From: Coriobacteriia bacterium
GTDB lineage: Bacteria > Actinomycetota > Coriobacteriia > Coriobacteriales > UBA8131
Assembly: GCA_009776725.1 (NCBI GenBank)
Contig: WRNE01000017.1
Span: 1-36,738 of the forward strand
Reading direction: 5' to 3'
DNA length: 36,738 bases
Part shown: one piece after another, positions 29,210 to 36,738 of the stretch
Position numbering within the stretch: position 1 is the first letter of the stretch
Layout: each line of letters starts with the position of its first letter
Position numbers and translations under genes: made by a program
The notes under the pieces: model-generated
Seen by the model: only the letters and a program-made list of their open reading frames with translations
Database searches by the model: none
What the model was told of the DNA's origin: nothing

Positions 29210-29259
29210 CTCGGTAGATTTGGCTGGCATAACGACCTGTAAGCCAAAGGAGCTACGAG
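29210..29259 (+). promoter_or_regulatory. Structured RNA segment in the mgtE leader
   Basis: TTTGGCT (29219-29225) pairs with AGCCAAA (29242-29248). An outer CTCGGTAG (29210-29217) pairs with CTACGAG (29253-29259) through one bulged G. Two coaxial helices of this kind suggest a folded leader element. It does not match the M-box consensus. Confidence 0.45.
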
Positions 29260-29340
29260 TGGGAACCTGGCACACCAAAAAATAAGGCCATTATGTGTTC
29301 TGACTCATGAAGCAGTTGTCTTGCATTGGAGGTGAACGAA

Positions 29341-29433
29341 ATGGAGCATTGCCGGATTAATCATCCTAAAGATGACAAATTCTCCCGAAGTAGGGTGACG
29401 AAACGAAGGCACATACTTCCGTTTCGTCACTGA
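29341..29433 (+). CDS. Putative 30-residue leader peptide upstream of mgtE
   Basis: A 30-codon frame starts at ATG 29341, eight bases after a GGAGG within GGAGGTGA, the best Shine-Dalgarno in this half of the window. The peptide begins MEHCRINHPKDDKF and continues with a highly basic second half (SRSRVTKRRH). Codons 17-30 lie inside a strong stem-loop (29388-29438), so ribosome progress would control folding. Pro followed by charged and acidic residues early in a leader peptide recalls the Mg2+-sensing mgtL/mgtP leaders of enterobacteria. The analogy is inference; no sequence homology is claimed. Confidence 0.5.
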   Translation: MEHCRINHPKDDKFSRSRVTKRRHILPFRH

Positions 29434-29438
29434 TACTT
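29388..29438 (+). promoter_or_regulatory. Stem-loop overlapping the leader ORF end
   Basis: GTGACGAAACG (29395-29405) pairs perfectly with CGTTTCGTCAC (29420-29430). An outer AAGTA/TACTT pair (29388-29392, 29434-29438) extends it across small internal loops. It ends 53 bases before the mgtE start and has no T-tract, so control of translation or Rho access is more likely than intrinsic termination. Confidence 0.65.
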
Positions 29439-29491
29439 GCTCACTTTCGATGAGCTCTCCTTAACACAAATCATTGTTTGGAGGCCGCCCA

Positions 29492-30823
29492 ATGCAAGAT
29501 GTTTTTTTTGCTCTCATTAATGAGAGCCCAATTGATATTGTAAAACTACATAATCAGTTAGAGCGTATGAACACGGTCGATATAGCCGAGGCCTTTGAGG
29601 ATCTCAGCGACGATCGTGTATTGCAGGTATTTAGGATCCTGCCTAAGAATATGGCAGCAGACATATTCTCATTTATGACTGTTGACAACCAGCAAGCCCT
29701 GGTCGAGGCCTTGGCTGACGTTGAAGTCGGCCGCATTATCGACGAGCTGTTCGTCGACGAGGTTGTCGACTTGATTGATGAGATGCCTGCCAATGTCGTC
29801 AAGCGTATTCTCCAAAACATGACTGCTGACAAACGCCAGATCGTCAACCAGTTCCTGCAATACCCTACAGACTCGGCTGGCGGAATAATGACTGCAGAAT
29901 ATATCGAATTGCGCGAAGACTATTCTGTTCGCGAGGCTTTTGAACACTTGCGCCGCGATGATTCCAACGAAATGTACAACTATTACGTTGTCCGGCGCGA
30001 CAAGCTTTTAATCGGGACTGTTTCGCTTAAAACATTGCTGCTTGCCCAACAGCATGAAAAGATCTCGGACTTAATGGAGACGAACATCATCTATGTCCAC
30101 ACCCTGGACGACCAAGAGCATGTAGCAGCAGTGTTTAAAAAATACGGTTATCTGTTCATACCGGTAGTCGACAGCGAACAACGCCTGGTCGGAGTGGTAA
30201 CGGCTGACGATGTCGTCCAGATCATCGAAGACGAGGCTACCGAGGACTTCGAACGCATGGCGGGGATAATACCTACTGAGGACACCTATCTAAAAACCAG
30301 CGTGTTCGAGCATTATAAAAGCCGCATCGGGTGGTTGTTGGTCTTGATGCTTTCTGCGACCATCACAGGCACAGTCATAGTCGGTTTCGAGAAGACGATA
30401 ATAGCCCTCCCCATCCTGATGACTTTTATCCCGATGCTGATGGATACCAGTGGGAATGCAGGATGCCAGACTTCGACTCTGATTATTCGGAGCATTGCCT
30501 TAGGCGAGATTCAAATGAAGGACATCCTGAAGGCCTTATGGACGGAGGTACGCGTAGCCGTACTCTGCGGCTTAGGCTTGTCTATTGTCAATTTTGTCAG
30601 GATACTGATCACCAGCGGCGGGAATGCAATGGTCGCCTTTACTGTCTCTCTTACCCTGTTTACGATTATCTTGCTGGCCAAGAGCATCGCTTGTCTATTA
30701 CCGTTCTTGGCAAGCAGGTTCAGGCTTGACCCTGCTGTCCTGGCTGGACCGGTCGTCACGACAATCCTAGACGGCTCCTCATTGCTCATTTTTTTCACCG
30801 TAGCTACATTGCTGCTGTTGTAG
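29492..30823 (+). CDS. mgtE: Magnesium transporter MgtE (first copy)
   Basis: This 443-residue Mg2+ channel/transporter has the usual architecture: an N-terminal superhelical domain (1-125), two CBS domains (about 130-250, with SAGGIMTAEYI opening the first and LVGVVTADDVVQIIEDEATED closing the second), the plug helix and five membrane helices (about 285-443). The pore signature MDTSGNAGCQTSTLIIR and the TTILDGSSLLIFF segment with the conserved membrane Asp are intact. ATG at 29492 follows GGAGG by seven bases; a TTG at 29474 lies before that site. It lies downstream of a structured leader and 22 bases upstream of a paralogue. Confidence 0.94.
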   Translation: MQDVFFALINESPIDIVKLHNQLERMNTVDIAEAFEDLSDDRVLQVFRILPKNMAADIFSFMTVDNQQALVEALADVEVGRIIDELFVDEVVDLIDEMPANVVKRILQNMTADKRQIVNQFLQYPTDSAGGIMTAEYIELREDYSVREAFEHLRRDDSNEMYNYYVVRRDKLLIGTVSLKTLLLAQQHEKISDLMETNIIYVHTLDDQEHVAAVFKKYGYLFIPVVDSEQRLVGVVTADDVVQIIEDEATEDFERMAGIIPTEDTYLKTSVFEHYKSRIGWLLVLMLSATITGTVIVGFEKTIIALPILMTFIPMLMDTSGNAGCQTSTLIIRSIALGEIQMKDILKALWTEVRVAVLCGLGLSIVNFVRILITSGGNAMVAFTVSLTLFTIILLAKSIACLLPFLASRFRLDPAVLAGPVVTTILDGSSLLIFFTVATLLLL

Positions 30824-30845
30824 TGGCTGTTTGTCAGGCTTGACT

Positions 30846-32186
30846 ATGAATGAGCGCATCTTACAATTATTAAGCGGTGACGCCAAAGACCTGGCACAGT
30901 TACGTGGCGAGATCGTAACCGAGAAATCTATTGACATAGCCCTGCTCTTTGAGAAGACCAACAAAGAGGAAAGCCTGCGCTTGTTCAGGCTTTTACCAAA
31001 AAACATGAGTGCTGACATTTTTGCCTTGATATCAGCCGATATACAACAGTCAATCGTAGAGGGCCTCACTGACAATGAGATCAGCTTGATAACCAATGAG
31101 CTGTTCGTCGATGATCTGGTCGATTTCATCGAAGAACTGCCGCCTATCGTGGTCACTCGTGTTTTAAACAGCGTTGACGTCGACAAACGCCTCATAGTGA
31201 ACGAGATACTTCGTTATCCCAAAGACTCGGCGGGCAGTGTAATGACTACAGAGTTTATCCAACTGCCCGACAACCATACTGTCAGACAGGCAATGTATGA
31301 CATCCGTGAGACTGGCATGGACAAGGAGACTATCTACACATGCTATGTCGTCGACCCGGACAGCCGCCTGATTGGGCAGGTCAATGCAGACACCTTGATC
31401 CATGCCGACCCGCACCAGTTGATCATTGAGGTGATGGACGGCAATGTCTTGTCTGTAAGCACCTCAGACGACAGGGAGGTCGTAGTCGGCCTGTTCAGCA
31501 GGTACGGCTTGATCGCTGTCCCGGTAGTAGACAATGAGGGCTTGTTGGTCGGGATTGTGACAATTGACGACGTGATGCATATTATCGATGAGGAGACGAC
31601 CGAGGATTTTGAGAAAATGGCTGCCCTCAACCCCTCCGACGATCCTTACTTTAAAACTGGGGTCTTCAAACAAGCCCGCAACCGCATTGGCTGGCTGATG
31701 CTGCTAATGCTCTCCGATACGATTAACGGATCTGTGATTGCTTCATATGAGAATTCCTTGGCAGTGCTGCCGATTTTGGTGGCTTTTATCCCTATGCTCA
31801 TGGGTGCCGGCGGGAACGCCAGCGCCCAAGCCTCGACTGTCATTATCCGTGGGCTGGCCCTAGACGAGATTACCTTTAAGGACCTGGCCAAAGTAATATG
31901 GAAGGAAGTCCGCGTCGGGCTGGCTTGTGGCTTTACCTTGGGCCTGGCTAACTTCATCCGCATCTTTTTGATGAATGGAAGGGACGCTGTATTATCGCTG
32001 GTAGTTACTAGTAGCCTATTACTTGGAATCGTCTTTGCCAAAACGCTGGGCTGCCTTTTGCCGATAGGCGCCAAAAAGCTCCGCTTGGACCCGGCAGTCA
32101 TGGCAGCACCGATACTAACGACAATCGTCGACTTCGCTACTTTGATTATTTATTTCCTGGTTGCCAAACTTGTCTATCATATTTAG
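30846..32186 (+). CDS. Magnesium transporter MgtE (second copy)
   Basis: A 446-residue paralogue of the preceding protein with the same domain order: superhelical N-domain, paired CBS domains (SAGSVMTTEFI to LVGIVTIDDVMHIIDEETTED) and five membrane helices. The pore motif is altered, MGAGGNASAQASTVIIR, with Gly for Asp and Ser for Gly compared with copy one; the membrane Asp in TTIVDFATLIIYF is kept. The ATG at 30846 has only a weak upstream site, and TTG at 30831 is an alternative. Translation may depend on coupling to the first copy. Confidence 0.93.
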   Translation: MNERILQLLSGDAKDLAQLRGEIVTEKSIDIALLFEKTNKEESLRLFRLLPKNMSADIFALISADIQQSIVEGLTDNEISLITNELFVDDLVDFIEELPPIVVTRVLNSVDVDKRLIVNEILRYPKDSAGSVMTTEFIQLPDNHTVRQAMYDIRETGMDKETIYTCYVVDPDSRLIGQVNADTLIHADPHQLIIEVMDGNVLSVSTSDDREVVVGLFSRYGLIAVPVVDNEGLLVGIVTIDDVMHIIDEETTEDFEKMAALNPSDDPYFKTGVFKQARNRIGWLMLLMLSDTINGSVIASYENSLAVLPILVAFIPMLMGAGGNASAQASTVIIRGLALDEITFKDLAKVIWKEVRVGLACGFTLGLANFIRIFLMNGRDAVLSLVVTSSLLLGIVFAKTLGCLLPIGAKKLRLDPAVMAAPILTTIVDFATLIIYFLVAKLVYHI

Positions 32187-32284
32187 TACCCGGTTAAACC
32201 CAGCGGGGCCTACCGTTTAAAGTTAAAAACTATCGCGAGCTAATGTGTTTGGGCGTGTGACCGACATGTATCAGCCCTCGACTA

Positions 32285-33145
32285 TCATCCGTCATAGACT
32301 GCAGCTATCTTCTCTTTAAAGAGATCCCAACCGGCACGGTCGATTGCCACGCGAAACCTTTCACCTGAATTTGCATGTTCGTCAAAGAAGTCCAAGGCAG
32401 CATCGGCGATCTGAAACAGGTTCTCCTTCTCTAGGACAATCGGCAAGAACTGCTCCCCCTTTGCTATCACGTTGCCAAAGGTCCCTCCAAAGGAGACTAG
32501 ATAGCCTTCTTGGTAAAGCCAAGCATCGTTTGTGCAGGATTTCACGCATCTTCCACAGTGAATGCATTTTTCTTCGTCGATGACGATCCCGTCTTCGGTC
32601 TGGGTGATAGCGTTTTGCCTGCAGCTCTCTTCGCAGATTCCGCATAAGGTGCATTCGTCGGCCAGCCATTCGACTACATACCCGCCTTTGATTCCCAGGT
32701 CGTTCTCCTCGGCTTTCAAACAGTTGTTCATACAGCCTGTCACGCCGAACTTGAACTTATGCGGCAGGTCCCTGCCATAATATCGGTCTGATACCTCAAC
32801 AGCCAACGGATAGGTATCGATGCAGCCCGAAGGACAGATCTTGCTGCCCTGACAGGCAGTCACTGTCCGCACCCTGGGGCCACAGACACCGGTGTTCACT
32901 CCGCCCGCCTCGAGCTCGGCGCTTACAGCATCGATGTCGGCAAGCTTAATGAAAGGTATCTCCACGCCTTGCCGGGATGTGAGGTGCACGCGTCCTTCTC
33001 CATATTTTTTACTGATCTTAGAAATTGTCGTCAACTGCTCGGCTGTCAAGTTGCCACCGACGACTTTCAAACGCAGGGAGAAGCAGTTCTCCTGTACTTG
33101 TTGCATAAAGCCTTTGCTCTTCAAGGCCTTGTAGTCAATTGCCAT
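32285..33145 (-). CDS. Siroheme/4Fe-4S sulfite-reductase-like protein with ferredoxin domain
   Basis: This 286-residue redox protein is a small nitrite/sulfite reductase family member (Dsr-like). The siroheme-[4Fe-4S] motif is Cys98-x5-Cys104 and Cys138-x3-Cys142 (ACQGSKIC, TGCMNNC). A two-cluster ferredoxin insert follows: Cys165, 168, 171, 175 and Cys194, 197, 200, 204. The THLTSRQGVE-type strand near residue 55 fits the ferredoxin-like half-domain. Sulfite reduction is the likeliest reaction but is not proven; no DsrC or siroheme gene is near. GGAGAG precedes the ATG, one base after the TetR stop, indicating an operon. Confidence 0.85.
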   Translation of the reverse strand: MAIDYKALKSKGFMQQVQENCFSLRLKVVGGNLTAEQLTTISKISKKYGEGRVHLTSRQGVEIPFIKLADIDAVSAELEAGGVNTGVCGPRVRTVTACQGSKICPSGCIDTYPLAVEVSDRYYGRDLPHKFKFGVTGCMNNCLKAEENDLGIKGGYVVEWLADECTLCGICEESCRQNAITQTEDGIVIDEEKCIHCGRCVKSCTNDAWLYQEGYLVSFGGTFGNVIAKGEQFLPIVLEKENLFQIADAALDFFDEHANSGERFRVAIDRAGWDLFKEKIAAVYDG

Positions 33146-33146
33146 A

Positions 33147-33782
33147 TCAGTTCTCTCCTACACCACAAATAACAAATAATAGGTCGTATGTGTCTTTTAG
33201 CATATCGGCCATCGTTCGGCCCACAAATCCAGGAGCATTATCGCCTATACCGAGCATTGAGCGGGTCGCAAAAGCGTAAAAAATGCTGGATGTGAGCTTC
33301 ATCCAGTAATCCGTATCGGTATCTTGCCTGAGTACGCCAAGATTAACGAGCTCATTGATGATTCTAGTGCTGTTCCTCTCTGAACGTAGGATGACTTGGT
33401 TGCTCATAAAGGCATTGACAATCGAGTTACGTAGCTGTTCTTGTAATAAGACGCAAAGGACGTTCATAAAGTATGCAGCTCGGTCACTTGGAAAAGAAAG
33501 CTGCAGGCACTCTAGGACACCTTCTGCTGTTGGATTGTTTTTAAGGATCGAAGATATGTCCCTTTGTTCGAACACGTCAGTATTAAAAGCTGAGTACTCC
33601 TCAAGCATGAATTCAAGAATATGGTTTTTCGATGGAAAATGGTAATACAAAGATGCTGCGTTTATTCCGACCGATTGCGCAAGCTCGCGCGTCGTTGTTT
33701 CTGTAAAGCCTTTCTTAGCAAACAGCTCGGCAGCACTTTCTAAGATGCGCTGCTTGGTTGCTATCTCACCGGAGACAGACAT
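33147..33782 (-). CDS. TetR-family transcriptional regulator
   Basis: This 211-residue repressor has the classic N-terminal helix-turn-helix: RILESAAELFAKKGFTETTTRELAQSVGINAASLYYHFPSK at about residues 10-50. The C-terminal ligand-binding domain is helical and unrecognised. ATG at 33782 has a GGGAGG site. Being first in the operon, it probably controls itself and the sulfite-reductase-like gene. The signal is unknown. Confidence 0.9.
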   Translation of the reverse strand: MSVSGEIATKQRILESAAELFAKKGFTETTTRELAQSVGINAASLYYHFPSKNHILEFMLEEYSAFNTDVFEQRDISSILKNNPTAEGVLECLQLSFPSDRAAYFMNVLCVLLQEQLRNSIVNAFMSNQVILRSERNSTRIINELVNLGVLRQDTDTDYWMKLTSSIFYAFATRSMLGIGDNAPGFVGRTMADMLKDTYDLLFVICGVGEN

Positions 33783-33861
33783 TACACCTCCCAATCATGC
33801 GTTAGATAGATAAACATTCTTGGTTATTGTAGCAACTTTTATAAGCTTTCACAAACATCGC

Positions 33862-33893
33862 AGGCAATATAGGCAAAGCCTGATGAATTGCCT
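33862..33893. repeat. Nested inverted repeat between ABM gene and tetR
   Basis: Outer arms AGGCAAT/ATTGCCT and inner arms AGGC/GCCT form a nested hairpin. It lies upstream of tetR and downstream of the monooxygenase gene, so terminator or operator are both possible. No T-tract is present. Confidence 0.35.
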
Positions 33894-33956
33894 AAACGAC
33901 CCATCAATTCTTGATACCTGGGCAATCGCTGTTTATGGGAATATGTTGAATGACCC

Positions 33957-34244
33957 TTAAATCAAGACATTAAATACAGTAATGACGATCTCTCCTGTCA
34001 CAAAGGCCGAGATCTCTGGGATCAGCCTGGTAAAATGCTCGCTTTGCATGTGCTCGTCTAGGCTCGCCTGGTCTTCCCAGGTCTCTATAATGGCAAAAGC
34101 GCCAGGTTTGTCATTCTGTTCGCAAAAGTTATAGTTATGACAGCCTTTCTCTTGGACCGTTGCACTGACTAACTCGGCGACAAGCGGGCGTAAACTGTCT
34201 ATTGCTTCAGGCTTAAGCTCCATAGCAGCATGGACTTTTATCAT
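33957..34244 (-). CDS. ABM-domain putative quinol monooxygenase
   Basis: A 95-residue dimeric alpha/beta ferredoxin-like protein of the antibiotic biosynthesis monooxygenase (YgiN-like) family. Diagnostic stretches are the first strand IKVHAAMELKP, the EKGCHNYNF block, IIETWEDQASLDEHMQSEHF and the closing I/V-rich strand. Members act on quinols or are of unknown use. ATG at 34244 follows GGGGAG; the frame opens seven codons earlier without a site. It is divergent from the amidohydrolase gene. Confidence 0.88.
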   Translation of the reverse strand: MIKVHAAMELKPEAIDSLRPLVAELVSATVQEKGCHNYNFCEQNDKPGAFAIIETWEDQASLDEHMQSEHFTRLIPEISAFVTGEIVITVFNVLI

Positions 34245-34429
34245 GGTCTCCCCTTTCATATACAAGCCTCGATTGAGGCTCCGATACTTACTCGAGCTCT
34301 AATCTAGCACAAGTCATATGGTTTTATCCAGATAATGAATGCTCGAGTTGTCTAAGAAGAGGGCACTCTGATAGACTGTTTTTCAGGTCTGCGACAGGCA
34401 CAGGCTCGCCCGAGAGAGGAAGGTTTTTA

Positions 34430-35224
34430 GTGATTATCGATTTTCATACACACGTTTTTCCTGATCAGATAGCTTTAAGCACGATACAGAAGCTGTCTGC
34501 CGAGATCGGTGACATCTACCCTGCGGTAACTGACGGGACAGTGGGAGGCCTGTTGAAAGTGATGGACGATTGGGGGATCGACGTCTCGGTTGTCCAACCG
34601 GTGATCACCAAGCCTTCGCAGTTCAATACGATCAACACATGGGCACAGTCCATTTGCTCGGACCGTTTGATATCTTTTGGGGCCTTGTACCCTTTCAATG
34701 ACGACTATCAGGCTGAAATCGACTTTATCTGCCAACTTGGCCTCAAAGGGATCAAGTTTCATGCAGAATACCAGGATTTTCAAGTTGACGACCCTTTTAT
34801 GCTGAGGGTCTACGACTACGCTCTAAGCAAGGGGCTGATCCTGCTGCACCATGCCGGGTACGACCCTGGTTTCCAAGCGCCCTTCAAAAGCTCTCCCAGG
34901 CAATTTAGGAACATCGTAGATGCGATGCAGGGCGGAGTCATTATCGCTGCTCATTTAGGAGGCCACGACCAATGGGACGATGTCGAAGAGTACCTGGTGG
35001 GAACGGACATCTACCTCGATACCTCCATGGGACTGGAGTTTTATCCGACCGAGCAGTTCTTGCGCATTGTGAAGAACCACGGGGCAGACCGCATCTTGTT
35101 CGCTTCGGACTCGCCATGGAGCAATGCTTCGTCTGAGGCCACGTTGCTGAAGTCGTTGCCGCTGGCAAAAGAGGATATCGACGCCATCTTAGGCGGGAAC
35201 GCTCAACGCCTGCTAGGCATTTAG
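34430..35224 (+). CDS. Amidohydrolase-family (TIM-barrel) metal hydrolase
   Basis: This 264-residue protein of the amidohydrolase-2 family has metal ligands His6 and His8 (DFHTHVF), His140/141 (LLHHAG), His175 (AAHLGG) and Asp227 (FASDSPW). The family hydrolyses or decarboxylates small ring or amide substrates; related proteins include ACMSD-like decarboxylases and uncharacterised clostridial hydrolases. The substrate cannot be read from the sequence. Start is GTG with GAGAGAGGAAGG upstream. It appears monocistronic. Confidence 0.87.
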   Translation: MIIDFHTHVFPDQIALSTIQKLSAEIGDIYPAVTDGTVGGLLKVMDDWGIDVSVVQPVITKPSQFNTINTWAQSICSDRLISFGALYPFNDDYQAEIDFICQLGLKGIKFHAEYQDFQVDDPFMLRVYDYALSKGLILLHHAGYDPGFQAPFKSSPRQFRNIVDAMQGGVIIAAHLGGHDQWDDVEEYLVGTDIYLDTSMGLEFYPTEQFLRIVKNHGADRILFASDSPWSNASSEATLLKSLPLAKEDIDAILGGNAQRLLGI

Positions 35225-35585
35225 CTGGCGGTCCAAGCCGGTGGGCGAGTGTAGTGCAGCTGTATTTGAAGGCAGGGGCTTCATTTCTGGCAATGGGGCA
35301 TTGGAGCATCGGAACGCCCGTATTTGCGGGCTTTGAGTCTGACAAATAGTCCCTTCATGATATTTTGCAGACATTCCGATTACAACTCGATTACCAAGTG
35401 GGCACCTGTTTTAAAGAAAGTCATTAACCTCGCTATAAAACATTAATATATTCCCACTGGTTTTTTACGGGATTTTTACGGAGGGTTTTTTAAGCTTAAC
35501 AGCTCGTCATAGGTTTTATTCTTGTCCTCGCTTTTTGGATGCGGCTGAAATCTATGCGAGTTAAATGTTACTTAAATAAAGCAAA
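35225..35585. other. Intergenic stretch before the membrane protein gene
   Basis: It holds a terminator for the amidohydrolase gene (35316-35334). Further on are several short A/T runs (CTATAAAAC near 35435, TTAATATAT near 35443) that could serve as a promoter. No ORF or RNA gene is recognisable. Confidence 0.5.
35316..35334 (+). terminator. Short intrinsic terminator after the amidohydrolase
   Basis: GCCCG and CGGGC arms around TATTTG are followed by TTT, 92 bases after the stop codon. Short T-tract, moderate confidence. Confidence 0.45.
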
Positions 35586-36738
35586 ATGGAGAAGCTTACC
35601 GAATACCGACCTATAAGACAAAGCCTGCACTCGGTGCGGCTGGTATTGCTGGTGGTGCTGCTAGCCAGTAGCCTGTTTATAACCAGCCAGGCCTTTGCGG
35701 TCCCCGATATCACAAACAGCTCGGCAAAAAGGCATGACCAGGCCGTCTACCAAACCCAGCTAATGGTCATCTACGTGCCGAACCTAAAATGGGACTCGCT
35801 TGACCCCGATGAGTGCCCGACGCTTTACGAGCTGGCCGAGACCTCGGCTATCGCAAACATGAGCGCGCCCTGGAACGGCCTTGCCGAGTCGATAGCTGCT
35901 GACGAAAGCATCGAGCTGCACCTCCTCGACCCTGGCCTTGGCCTTGCGGAGTGTGACGAGATCGTGGCTATGCTACTAGAGGAAGCCGGTAACGAAAAGG
36001 TTGTAATTATCGTCAGTGCCGCTGTTTTTTCAGACTCCCCTGCCACTCACGAGCTCACACCGACGATCATCAAAGGAAACGGCTTTTCAGGCTTGGTCAT
36101 CTCGGAATCCACGAAACGGGTCGGCTTGATATATGGAGAAGACCTGCTCACCTTCAACAGGTACTTGGCATCCTTAAAGGAAAATCTAGACCCGAAAGCA
36201 CCGGTAGAGGGCGAAGGGGACCAGGCTGGCTCGCCCTTCGGGGATGCTGCCGGCCCCATATTCACCTGCGATTTCAGCTCAAAGACCATCGACGACCGAA
36301 TCGACCAGTTGGAGAACAATACCACGACCATCGACTCGATCATCCAAACCAAGCCCACTATAAACATGGTCTATATGGTTTTTGTCTATATTGCTTTTGC
36401 TTTGTCAACAATCGTGCTGCTTAAGATGAACAAGACAGAGAACAAGCAGCCTGGCCAAGCGGGCTTACTGGTTCCCCTTGTTCGGGCTTTATGGATTATC
36501 GCACTCTCTTATCCCCCGGCAAGCTTTTTGATGTTTCTGACAATCCCTGTAAACCCCTCCCCATCGCAGATGATGGTCATCTGTGGAATCTGGGTTGTAG
36601 TAATTGCGTCTATAGCCCTGGTTATCGGCTACCGGAAACATTGGCTTGCCTCGTTGGTTTTCTTGTTCGCGGCTTCTATTGCCGTTATTGCCATTGGCCA
36701 GGTATTCGGTGGGCCTTTGCATGAGCCAGGCTACTTGA
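35586..36738 (+). CDS. Exported multi-pass membrane protein with phosphatase-like ectodomain (3' end outside window)
   Basis: An open frame of 384 codons runs to the window edge. It has a cleavable signal sequence (LVLLVVLLASSLFITSQAFA), then an extracytoplasmic domain of about 220 residues. LMVIYVPNLKWDSLDPDECP followed by LYELAETSAIANMSAP resembles the start of an alkaline-phosphatase-superfamily-like domain found in large actinobacterial membrane proteins of unknown function. The metal-binding residues of true phosphatases are not evident. At least three membrane helices follow (from about residues 258, 297 and 327), and more are expected downstream. The ATG has no Shine-Dalgarno; an in-frame stop three codons upstream excludes a longer form. 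Confidence 0.75.
   Translation, partial: MEKLTEYRPIRQSLHSVRLVLLVVLLASSLFITSQAFAVPDITNSSAKRHDQAVYQTQLMVIYVPNLKWDSLDPDECPTLYELAETSAIANMSAPWNGLAESIAADESIELHLLDPGLGLAECDEIVAMLLEEAGNEKVVIIVSAAVFSDSPATHELTPTIIKGNGFSGLVISESTKRVGLIYGEDLLTFNRYLASLKENLDPKAPVEGEGDQAGSPFGDAAGPIFTCDFSSKTIDDRIDQLENNTTTIDSIIQTKPTINMVYMVFVYIAFALSTIVLLKMNKTENKQPGQAGLLVPLVRALWIIALSYPPASFLMFLTIPVNPSPSQMMVICGIWVVVIASIALVIGYRKHWLASLVFLFAASIAVIAIGQVFGGPLHEPGYL

Noticed and set aside
29100-29340. M-box (ykoK) Mg2+ riboswitch in front of mgtE
   Set aside because: The conserved GUUAGGUGAGGCU and CCAAAGACGCC blocks are absent; the leader is structured but of a different kind.

Overview
The window is a contiguous bacterial chromosome segment of roughly 50% GC. 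It most resembles an anaerobic Actinomycetota, probably a Coriobacteriia relative (inference). Evidence: an actinobacterial integration host factor (mihF) directly followed by gmk and rpoZ; a class 1B NAD-dependent dihydroorotate dehydrogenase (pyrK/pyrD); a siroheme/ferredoxin sulfite-reductase-like protein; a corrinoid-type UroD-family methyltransferase; and two single-subunit TrkA proteins with TrkH. I cannot name the species.

Layout. 1-1205: 5' part of an aconitase gene (minus) divergent from ogt (plus). 1261-3540: P1B-type heavy-metal ATPase with a Cys-rich, Asp-rich N-terminus (minus). 3645-6952: minus-strand operon mihF-gmk-rpoZ-thiI-uppP. 7156-17937: complete minus-strand UMP operon pyrR-pyrB-pyrC-carA-carB-pyrK-pyrD-pyrF-pyrE. 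It is preceded by a promoter, a PyrR-binding RNA element and an attenuator (18121-18273). 18261-19186: gene-poor stretch with a 161-bp inverted-repeat element. 19187-21824: K+ uptake operon trkA-trkA-trkH. 22000-22076: initiator tRNA-Met. 22100-24340: AT-rich accessory patch with a DUF3800 gene. 24375-27636: lipoprotein gene (plus), then a beta-helix lipoprotein and an MsrA-MsrB fusion (minus). 27856-28860: UroD-like methyltransferase. 28861-32186: structured leader with a short upstream ORF, then tandem mgtE genes. 32285-33782: TetR regulator and sulfite-reductase-like protein. 33957-35224: ABM-fold monooxygenase and a divergent amidohydrolase. 35586-end: exported multi-pass membrane protein cut by the window edge.

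How the genes work together. The pyr operon encodes every step from bicarbonate to UMP under one PyrR-controlled leader. Its carbamoyl-phosphate synthetase glutaminase subunit has lost both the catalytic Cys (Gly349) and the catalytic His (Gln453). The enzyme is therefore predicted to use free ammonia instead of glutamine, a property best known from animal CPS I. This is the most striking observation in the window. The second is the mgtE leader: a 30-codon ORF with a near-ideal Shine-Dalgarno whose last third lies inside a strong stem-loop. It is organised like the leader-peptide Mg2+ sensors of other bacteria, but no M-box is recognisable.
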